Positions 21,401 to 26,508 of a DNA stretch of 26,508 bases are shown piece after piece; position 1 is the stretch's first letter; each line of letters begins with the position of its first letter. The position numbers and the translations under genes were made by a program. The notes beneath the pieces were generated by a model, which saw nothing but the letters and a program-made list of their open reading frames with translations, was not told the DNA's origin and did not search any database. This DNA is from JBKJZO01 sp046715235 (GTDB lineage Bacteria > Actinomycetota > Actinomycetes > BP-191), in NCBI GenBank assembly GCA_046715235.1, contig JBKJZO010000121.1:1-26508 (forward strand), given 5' to 3'.

Positions 21401-24335
21401 TGCCATCACTCGCACCTCGTACGACGGGGCGGGCCGTGTCCTGGCGGTGACCGACGCGACCGGAGCGATCACGCGATCTGCGTACGACTCGGTGGGCCGA
21501 CTTGCCACCGAGACCGACGGGAACGGACAGGTAACGAGCCATGAGTACGACTCGCTCGGGCGGCTGGTGAAGACCGTCGCGCCGGGTGGCGCGGCGACGA
21601 AGACCGAGTACGGATCGCTGTCGAGAGTCGCCTCGACCACCGATCCGACGGGCGCGGTGACGCGGTACACGTACGACGAGAACGGCCGGCAGGTCGCCGT
21701 CACTGACGCCTTGGGGCACAGCACGGCGGAGACCCTAGATGACCGCGGTCGCGTCACGAGCCGCACTGATGAGCTTGGCCGCACGACCCGCTACACCTAT
21801 GACCGTGACGACCGCATGACTGCCGAGACTGATGCCGCCGGCGCTGTCACCCGGTACGAGTACGACGCGGTCGGTCAGTTGACGGCGACGCTCGACCGAA
21901 CCGGTGCGCGTCGCCGAACGGCGCACACGCCGGCCGGTCGGGTCAGCACGGAAACCGACGGCACGGGACGCGTCACCTCGTACTCCTACGACGACGCCGG
22001 CCAGCTGGCCGCTCGCACCTCACCGGGCGGGGGAGCGACGACGTTCGGTTACGACGCGGACGGCCAACCGACGAGAACCCGCACGGCTGGTGGTCTGGTC
22101 ACGACGTATCAGTACGACGCGGCAGGGCAGCTGATCGCCGCCACGGAGCCAGGGCGGGGAACGCTACGTCGTTCGTACACAGCGCGCGGCGAACTCGCCA
22201 CGGTTGTCGACGGGCTGGGCGCTACTCGGAGCTTCGTCTACGACGCGGTGGGCAATCAGGTAGCCGTGACCGCGCCGAACGGCGCGACCACCCGCTTCGA
22301 GTACGACGGCCGCGGCAACACCGTCCGACGCACAGCGAGCGACGGCGCGACCGAACGCTACTCGTACGACGCGGCAGACCGAAGGTTGTCGCGCACGGAT
22401 GCGCTCGGCAGGGTCGAGTCGACCAGCTACGACCTGCTTGGCCGGGTCGTCGCAGCGCATGACGCGAGTGGTCGCAGCGTGAGCTCCTCCTACGATGCGG
22501 CCGGGCAGCTGACCAAGCAGACCGCCGGCGACGGGTCGACCCGCTCCTATACCTACGACGCCGTCGGCCGTCAGGTCTCCGCGGCGGACGAGCGTGGCAC
22601 GTCAACCTTCGAGTACGACGCCGAGGGTCGCCTCGTTGCGCGCCGCGCACCGAGCGGCCGGACGCTGAAATATACGTACGACGCCGACGGTCGGAAGCTG
22701 TCAATGACGCGGCCGGACGGAAGCACGGACACGTTCAGCTACAACTCCGAGGGTGACCTGGCAGGCGTCGCGCACAAGGCGACGAAGATCGCCTACGAGT
22801 ACGACGCTGACGGCCGCCTTGTCGTGGAGCGGCTGCCGGACGGGAAGGCCCGCCGCCGCAGCTACACCAATGGTCTGCTGAGCGGCTACCAGCAGGACGG
22901 CAGCACTTATCAGGCCGGCGCGGTCATCGAGCGCGACGCCGTCGGTCGGCGCACCAAAGAAACCCGCTCCGACGCGGTCGAGGAGTACGAGTACGACGAG
23001 GCTGGTCAGCTGACCGGATACGACAACACCACCGTGCGCTACGACGCGTCGGGTCGGCGTACCGCGGTAGTCAGCGGCAACAAGACCACCACCTACACCT
23101 ACGACGACGCCGGGCAGCTGCTCCGCACGAGCGACGGCAACAAGACGACCACCTACTCGTACGACGGCGCGGGTCGACGCACTCGCGAAGACGACGGGCA
23201 GTCGGTCACAACGACCGCGTACGACGCCTGGGGGCAGCGCTCGACGACGACCACGGTCAAGGGTCGCAACTCCAGCACGACCCGGTTCACGCATGACATC
23301 GACGGGTCGCTGGTAGCAGTGTCCGACGACAAGACGCGCACCGATATTGAGTGGGACAACGAACTCGCCGTTCCCCAACCGATCACGCTGATCTCCGACG
23401 GCGCCGAGACACTGCTCCTGAACGGCACCAACCGCGCGGCCGCGATCAGCGGCGACAAGGTCTCGGTATTCAACTACGACAGCTCAGGATCAACCCAGCG
23501 GTCCGGCGACAGCCTCAACCTCGCTGACGCGCAGAAATACGACCCCTGGGGCGAGCCGGGCGGCGACAGCAACAACGGACTCGTCCGGCTCGGCTACCGC
23601 GGCGAGCTCACCATCGAAGGCCTTGTGCACCTCCGCGCACGGGACTATGAACCGACCAGTGGCCAGTTCACGACAGTGGACCCACTGGAAGGCGTCGCAG
23701 GAGAGGTCACCGTCGCAAACGCCTACGCCTACAGTGCCAACGACCCGCTCAACCTCATGGACCCGCTCGGCGAACGCCCGATCTGCAGCTCAAAGGTCGC
23801 CGACTCGGCGATTTCGCCTCGCTCCTTGAAGCAGCCGACCCGCACTCGCGTACTGGGCGTCAAGTTCGTCCAGGCGGCCCCCGCCCCGGCAGAGGCTGGA
23901 CTTGGGCCGTTCCAGGCAATGTATTGCGCTGGGCTGCACGCTGGAGCGTGCGCGTCCTCACTGAAGATCAGTCGCTACGCATTGGCTCTCACGCAACAGC
24001 TAAGAAGGGCGGGTTCACTTCGAAATGAAGCCGAATCGAACGCGTTCCGGCATATTTACTGGATGGCCCGTACGAGCTTCCTCTTTGGACCCAGGTTCGC
24101 CGAGGGTCTTGGCACCGCACATGAGCACGACACGATCTTGAAGAACCCTGACAACCGCGAGGTGTTCTTGGACAGCCTCAACGATATGGTCAATAACCGG
24201 ATTGGCGCCAACCTTGGCTTTCAAATGAGGAACCCGCAAACGGCGTATTGGATGTCGCGAATAGGCCTGCCCAACTACATTGTGGGAATGATTGCAACTT
24301 GCCGCCACTCCAAATGCGGTCTAGGCGGGCTGTAA
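18390..24335 (+). CDS. Secreted RHS/YD-repeat polymorphic toxin
   Basis: A 1981-residue protein. The ATG at 18390 begins a signal peptide (MLRSARYRRVIRTAVSASVV, ending PAAA-E near residue 37); the frame is open further upstream only through the recombinase gene. Domains in order: a beta-rich N-terminal region; a DNRLRE-type domain (about 264-430); a bacterial Ig-like domain (about 457-550); a DPVNTATGNF/TRTYNS segment that opens the RHS part (about 565); some 40 YD repeats of the YDADGRL type (about 720-1620); and the RHS core end YEPTSGQFTTVDPLEG...NDPLNLMDPLGE (to about 1795). The last 186 residues are the variable toxin: N1884-A-F-R-H-I-Y-W, AHEHD (1910-1914) and VNNRIG (1934-1939), resembling domains catalogued as DUF6973; activity unknown. 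The stop overlaps the next gene by one base. Toxin is inferred from architecture. Confidence 0.9.
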   Translation: MLRSARYRRVIRTAVSASVVLSLSIGAAASVAGPAAAEVPTIDGEKRLSVVRSEFSNDYVNVDGTHTAVLSLEPLNVADGKGGFTPIDTAIRAAAGGDLTTGKHRLKPKFARKAAAGSTVSFGTTGGAVSFGLVGSRPVRPVKLGKDGVRYRNVLPGGVDLDYKVLKSEVKEELVVRERSKAAGRAGSSWQFVYRAPGLTASKTADGGVVFKNRAGRTVGAIPAGQAWDSAAKPSVVDVSYTLGRRGKDTTLTVSVDPAWAASAKRVYPLHIDPSYTDTYGSSTSFQEPAGPGCVTSETMRCGIRVGNNYDSTDSYWRTSAHFQYEKLFGTRIDAVEINMTLNRTATSRDYGHPLYVYPTASMNFDGQGSPELARAVMAVPTVEQPATTLAGPELTRQISDWVKDGTSGQSLFFIGRQQSRTHSYNDLSPLMKITYTVTGTPPPDVEPDPEVPPPLVGGITLAPTTAAPAAIRSEVCINATVKTSAGALIQDAAVTFTVTGANTASELVQSGSNGVARFCYRGTRLGRDTVRATAGGKTASVTRTWSAAVPAARTFGFQKTCAYVGDPVNTATGNFVSEALDVAGPAGVDGLDITRTYNSLDEGDGVFGRGWTSVLDSTIDASDPTIVEYRAPDGRIVRFTGDGASYARVEELTADLTAVGEGYVLVFDDGRRVSFGADGKVSGWSFWDGQAVTLNHSDDGRTAILTSSLGAAMTVTFNEAGLVQTVRSDDGRQASYEHTNGALRTVTDPAGGTTRYTTDDAGRITRFTDGAGVVQGENTYDAYGRVATQGSPAATTLRFEYGTGTTTVTDTQDGSQLIYRHDSMDRSLSVEDPLGKVLTKSYDERGNLTAVTDRVGATAAQTYDAHGNLLSSTERDGSVLRYSYDSADRLVTETTPGGATTSYTYTGAARIPSTVTEANGAVTTYDVAGGLVRRVTDPDGVSRTYAYDARRRVVATTDGLGRTTRATYDGMGNRTSVTTPSGARTLRSFDGLGRLLSETDPLGAITRTSYDGAGRVLAVTDATGAITRSAYDSVGRLATETDGNGQVTSHEYDSLGRLVKTVAPGGAATKTEYGSLSRVASTTDPTGAVTRYTYDENGRQVAVTDALGHSTAETLDDRGRVTSRTDELGRTTRYTYDRDDRMTAETDAAGAVTRYEYDAVGQLTATLDRTGARRRTAHTPAGRVSTETDGTGRVTSYSYDDAGQLAARTSPGGGATTFGYDADGQPTRTRTAGGLVTTYQYDAAGQLIAATEPGRGTLRRSYTARGELATVVDGLGATRSFVYDAVGNQVAVTAPNGATTRFEYDGRGNTVRRTASDGATERYSYDAADRRLSRTDALGRVESTSYDLLGRVVAAHDASGRSVSSSYDAAGQLTKQTAGDGSTRSYTYDAVGRQVSAADERGTSTFEYDAEGRLVARRAPSGRTLKYTYDADGRKLSMTRPDGSTDTFSYNSEGDLAGVAHKATKIAYEYDADGRLVVERLPDGKARRRSYTNGLLSGYQQDGSTYQAGAVIERDAVGRRTKETRSDAVEEYEYDEAGQLTGYDNTTVRYDASGRRTAVVSGNKTTTYTYDDAGQLLRTSDGNKTTTYSYDGAGRRTREDDGQSVTTTAYDAWGQRSTTTTVKGRNSSTTRFTHDIDGSLVAVSDDKTRTDIEWDNELAVPQPITLISDGAETLLLNGTNRAAAISGDKVSVFNYDSSGSTQRSGDSLNLADAQKYDPWGEPGGDSNNGLVRLGYRGELTIEGLVHLRARDYEPTSGQFTTVDPLEGVAGEVTVANAYAYSANDPLNLMDPLGERPICSSKVADSAISPRSLKQPTRTRVLGVKFVQAAPAPAEAGLGPFQAMYCAGLHAGACASSLKISRYALALTQQLRRAGSLRNEAESNAFRHIYWMARTSFLFGPRFAEGLGTAHEHDTILKNPDNREVFLDSLNDMVNNRIGANLGFQMRNPQTAYWMSRIGLPNYIVGMIATCRHSKCGLGGL
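20560..23250 (+). repeat. YD-repeat coding region
   Basis: The sequence encodes successive repeats of about 20 residues of the form TDxxGRxTxYxYDAxGRL, seen as degenerate DNA repeats of about 60 bases with recurrent TACGACGC-like blocks. In RHS proteins these build a beta-cage that encloses the C-terminal toxin. Confidence 0.85.
23760..23773 (+). repeat. 14-bp direct repeat at the RHS toxin junction (copy 1)
   Basis: GACCCGCTCGGCGA encodes DPLGE at the end of the RHS core. The same 14 bases recur at 24890-24903 in the orphan tip, in the same orientation and in the same reading frame relative to DPLGE. Confidence 0.9.
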
Positions 24336-24757
24336 TGCACACACTTGTGTTGGTAATGTCGCTGGTCGTTTTGTCAATGACCGGGTGCTCGAGCGAGGCG
24401 AAAAGCGGCGTTGGCTGTACCGCGCAGAACATCCAGCTGGTTGAGTCGGCCGTCAAGGAGGTTCCCCCTCCTCCTGAGGCGCAACCGCAAGACAGCGCGA
24501 AAGTAGCCGCGTGCAGCGGTAGCCCTGGTGCGGACCAGAAGTTCTCATTTTCCGGCAGCCGAGAGGGTCTTTTTGAATACTACGCCAACACTCTGACTAA
24601 ACTGGGTTGGTCCACGTCGACCGTCCCGCAGGAGGACCCGAAGAACTCGCGGTCATACACGAAGCAAGCGAATGGTGGTGCTTCTCTATATTTTAGTGTG
24701 CACGTCGGGTCCGAGCAAAAGTCGTATACGATATACACATTCTTGGGGCCCAACTAG
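24335..24757 (+). CDS. Small lipoprotein, probable immunity protein for the RHS toxin
   Basis: A 140-residue protein with signal peptide MHTLVLVMSLVVLSMTGC; the lipobox SMTGC places the lipidated Cys at 18, so it is anchored on the outer face of the membrane. The mature part begins with a Pro/Gln-rich linker and then an alpha/beta domain (GLFEYYANTLTKLGWSTS ... ASLYFSVHVGSEQKSYTIYTF). I do not recognise the family. The ATG overlaps the RHS stop as TAATG, the tight coupling expected for a toxin-immunity pair. An extracytoplasmic immunity protein suggests that the toxin acts outside the cytoplasm, for example on envelope or membrane; this is inference. G+C content is visibly lower than in the RHS core. 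Confidence 0.75.
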   Translation: MHTLVLVMSLVVLSMTGCSSEAKSGVGCTAQNIQLVESAVKEVPPPPEAQPQDSAKVAACSGSPGADQKFSFSGSREGLFEYYANTLTKLGWSTSTVPQEDPKNSRSYTKQANGGASLYFSVHVGSEQKSYTIYTFLGPN

Positions 24758-24787
24758 TATCGGACTTTATGCGGCTTCCGCTAAGCA

Positions 24788-24886
24788 CCGCGCTTTACAA
24801 GGCCAGTACCTGATCTGCTACGGCGGCGCGACAGCTGGCGCGAGGAGCTGCTCGCCTACTTCGACACCGGCGGCGTGAGCAACGGA
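24788..24886 (+). mobile_element. Remnant of an ISL3-family transposase (C-terminal fragment)
   Basis: Translated from 24785, the frame reads LLRRRDSWREELLAYFDTGG followed by VSNG. This closely resembles the C-terminal region of ISL3 transposases, where WRxExLAYFDTGGxSNGPTEAxN is conserved. The match stops exactly at SNG (24886) and switches to IDPLGES, the RHS junction. No start codon, other transposase domains or terminal repeats are visible, so it is a scrap left by deletion or recombination. Confidence 0.65.
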
Positions 24887-25399
24887 ATCGACCCGCTCGG
24901 CGAGAGTGCCATTTCGGATTCGGCATGCGAATGGTCTGTTCGAGCAACGCATCAGACCCGTACGCGCTCAGTCCGGGCAGGGATGACCGACACACGGGGA
25001 CGAGGCGACAAGGGTCTGCACGACTCGAGTGTCTCGACTCGCTTCATTGTTGTCATACCAATCATCATTGCCGTGGCTGTTGTGGGCGCCGCTGGCGCCG
25101 TCGTCATCACTACCGCCAATGAAGCGGAGTGGAAGAAGAAGGGCTTAAGTAGATGTCCGACTCGGGAGGAATGCAACACCGCTACTAAGCTCCTGACGCG
25201 TGCAATTCACTACGCTGAAAAGAGGGGCCGCAAGTTGTCAGAAAAGGTTAAGCAGAAACTGAGGGAACTGATTGCGACTGGGAAAATCGCCCTTTCGGAT
25301 GCCCCTTGGCTTCGCTCGGAATTTCCTGATCTGTTGTCCAAGCTGTCTCTACGGGACATCAAGGCCGTGTGCCGCGACGCGTACGGAGGCTACCGTTAA
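24875..25399 (+). CDS. Orphan RHS C-terminal tip with membrane segment
   Basis: The frame (open from 24785; nominal GTG at 24875) reads GIDPLGESAISD, matching the RHS core exit NLMDPLGE, but no RHS core precedes it. It then has a poorly conserved stretch, a membrane helix STRFIVVIPIIIAVAVVGAAGAVVITTA (about residues 54-80), and a Lys/Arg-rich helical domain of about 95 residues (RCPTREECNTATKLL, LSEKVKQKLRELIATGK, LSLRDIKAVCRDAYGGYR) that I do not recognise. It is probably a displaced alternative toxin tip; translation on its own is doubtful because no ribosome site precedes it. The next gene begins 11 bases after its stop and is likely the immunity gene. Confidence 0.6.
   Translation: MSNGIDPLGESAISDSACEWSVRATHQTRTRSVRAGMTDTRGRGDKGLHDSSVSTRFIVVIPIIIAVAVVGAAGAVVITTANEAEWKKKGLSRCPTREECNTATKLLTRAIHYAEKRGRKLSEKVKQKLRELIATGKIALSDAPWLRSEFPDLLSKLSLRDIKAVCRDAYGGYR
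24890..24903 (+). repeat. 14-bp direct repeat at the orphan tip junction (copy 2)
   Basis: Identical to 23760-23773. Recombination between the two copies would delete the resident toxin and lipoprotein and fuse the orphan tip in frame to the RHS core. Confidence 0.9.
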
Positions 25400-25409
25400 C
25401 ACCAACGAT

Positions 25410-25967
25410 GTGGTGTCCGCTACCGTCGCAGACTTTCGCGACAAGACTTCATATTGGGAGTCGTCGCAGTCCGAACGGGTGGCGGACGCCGCTAAGGCCG
25501 ATCCGTGGGGTGTTGTTTCGGCAGCTATGGCGCTTCTGCAACATTCGTCTCCCCGGGTCCAGGAAGTGGCGGCGTGGATGCTGGCGAGCTCAGTCGGTTT
25601 CCTTGAGTCCACGGATGAAATGAAGACGTGCGAGACGCGCGTGTTAGAGAGCCTGCCCCACAGTGGGAATGACGTGTTGATAGATGCGTTCGCGCACGCA
25701 CTAAGCCACCTTTGGATGAGGATGGGCATTGGTGAATCCCGCTTGCTCAAGTATTCAAGGCACCCTCACCCTAGCGCTCGCTGGGCCACGGTCCTACTCG
25801 CAGAAGAGGTACCTCGTGGGGCTGCGCGCGCAGCCCTACGTCGGCTGGCGCGAGACCCGGACCACAACGTGCGGTCGGAAGCCCGATTTGAACTCAGGAT
25901 GGCCCGCGCGACGAGCCGCGCCAAACTCGTGGGGAAAATCTTGCGGCGCCCGCCACGACCAATCTGA
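25410..25967 (+). CDS. HEAT-repeat-like protein, probable immunity protein for the orphan tip
   Basis: A 185-residue soluble protein made of paired helices. WGVVSAAMALLQHSSPRVQE followed by VAAWMLASSV and, near the C terminus, ARAALRRLARDPDHNVRSEA followed by RFELR are clear HEAT-like units. No signal peptide or membrane segment is present, so it should be cytoplasmic, unlike the lipoprotein upstream. The start is uncertain: GTG at 25410 (or 25413) is the first reasonable in-frame codon; GGAGG at 25385-25389 is somewhat far away. HEAT-like proteins are common immunity partners in polymorphic toxin loci, and its place directly after a toxin tip supports that role. It may also be an unrelated cargo gene. 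Confidence 0.65.
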   Translation: MVSATVADFRDKTSYWESSQSERVADAAKADPWGVVSAAMALLQHSSPRVQEVAAWMLASSVGFLESTDEMKTCETRVLESLPHSGNDVLIDAFAHALSHLWMRMGIGESRLLKYSRHPHPSARWATVLLAEEVPRGAARAALRRLARDPDHNVRSEARFELRMARATSRAKLVGKILRRPPRPI

Positions 25968-26053
25968 CACCGATGGGCGTGAGAAATCAGAGCCGCAAAC
26001 CGGAGGCATTCACGGATCTGGAATATGCCCCTGTTACCAGTAAACCCGCAACC

Positions 26054-26413
26054 TTAATGCGCCGCTGATGATCCCGCGCTCAGCTTGGTGAAGGCCGGGC
26101 CCCACTCCGGGTGTGTGTCAAGTATCCAAGGGATAGGCAGCGAGATTCCGTTTTCGCGTGCGCGCAAGCAGATGCCCAAAGCTGCCCGAGCAACGTCAAA
26201 GTCAGGTTCCGCGAGAGTTGCCACATCGAGGGATCGACCAACGTACGGAGTGGTCGACGCGGTCACCCGTACCACCGCGCCGCCCGTCGACATGTAATAC
26301 CTCGCCGGATCGACCATCGTGCCGGTGTGATCGCTGTTGTAGTGGCGCTTGGGACCGTCGAACAGCCAATAACCGTCGAAACTCCGTCTGCGCCGCGGCT
26401 TGACATGCTCCAC
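26054..26413 (-). CDS. Hypothetical protein, possibly an immunity-type protein
   Basis: A 119-residue protein if the GTG at 26413 is used; the frame stays open to about 26491 without a better start, so the true beginning is uncertain. Codon choice is natural throughout. Its middle reads YYMSTGGAVVRVTASTTPYVGRSLD, followed by a helical part (FDVARAALGICLRARENGISLPIP). No signal or membrane segment is seen. The layout faintly resembles CdiI-type contact-dependent inhibition immunity proteins, but I cannot assign it. It converges on the HEAT gene, 86 bases apart; that gap shows no recognisable element. Confidence 0.5.
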   Translation of the reverse strand: MEHVKPRRRRSFDGYWLFDGPKRHYNSDHTGTMVDPARYYMSTGGAVVRVTASTTPYVGRSLDVATLAEPDFDVARAALGICLRARENGISLPIPWILDTHPEWGPAFTKLSAGSSAAH

Positions 26414-26470
26414 GGTTGTTACAGCCTCAGCGGGTGAGTCCCCTGGGGTGGTGTAGCTCGGGCTCCTGAT

Positions 26471-26496
26471 CGTGACCTTGGTTCGTGTCGGTCACG
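26471..26496. repeat. Seven-bp inverted repeat near the right edge
   Basis: CGTGACC (26471-26477) and GGTCACG (26490-26496) are perfectly complementary with a 12-base spacer. It lies upstream of the minus-strand gene. It may be a regulatory dyad; the window ends too soon to judge. Confidence 0.35.
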
Positions 26497-26508
26497 GACG
26501 TTGAGGGG

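Noticed and set aside
20560..23250. Regular repeats that might be taken for a CRISPR array or satellite
   Set aside because: The period is about 60 bases, the units are degenerate, and the frame is continuous, encoding YD repeats of an RHS protein.
25729..26043. 104-codon plus-strand frame after the HEAT gene
   Set aside because: Most of it lies inside the HEAT-repeat gene in another frame, and the extension shows no protein-like pattern.
1..26508. tRNA, rRNA or known riboswitch genes
   Set aside because: No cloverleaf, rRNA-like or conserved riboswitch sequence was recognised on either strand by reading; a covariance-model scan would be needed to exclude short RNAs.

Overview
The window is high-G+C DNA from an actinobacterium. 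The evidence is GTG starts and ATGA/GTGA gene overlaps, a mycothiol-dependent (MDMPI/DinB-like) enzyme, an LpdA-type quinone reductase next to a gamma-glutamylcyclotransferase, and a carbohydrate ABC importer without its own ATPase. Genus cannot be fixed from the sequence alone.

Bases 1-14.2 kb look like ordinary chromosome. In order: the 3' end of an acyl-CoA carboxylase beta subunit (1-481); a Cys-containing winged-helix regulator and a DUF2231 membrane protein (522-1812); a small unknown gene and a sugar ABC importer on the minus strand (lipoprotein, then MalF-like, then MalG-like, 5522 to 2196) with a long stem-loop between the first two genes; a minus-strand operon of carboxylate-amine ligase, M20 amidohydrolase and MDMPI-like protein (8729 to 5752); lpdA (minus) divergent from a gamma-glutamylcyclotransferase gene (plus); and a zinc-uptake operon znuA-znuC-znuB-zur (11107-14063), whose Zur box lies on the -10 element and start codon. 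Two related long palindromes (8823-8890 and 10991-11060) lie in the spacers on either side of the lpdA/cyclotransferase pair.

From about 14.57 kb the window is accessory. A four-helix membrane protein gene is cut off inside its fourth helix. It is followed by a cluster of inverted repeats and by three end-to-end overlapping genes: a complete tyrosine recombinase, a small HTH protein, and a 674-residue protein with six zinc ribbons in front of a recombinase-like domain in which the catalytic HxxR reads RxxR.

Next comes a secreted 1981-residue RHS/YD-repeat polymorphic toxin (18390-24335). Its C-terminal domain is followed, with a one-base overlap, by a small lipoprotein that is the likely immunity protein. 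Further on there is a scrap of ISL3-type transposase joined to a second, orphan RHS tip (with a membrane segment), a HEAT-repeat protein that is probably its immunity protein, and an unknown minus-strand gene. The two RHS tips share 14 identical bases at the conserved DPLGE junction, so recombination could swap the second tip onto the RHS core. The recombinase trio and the toxin locus are the least ordinary parts of the window.
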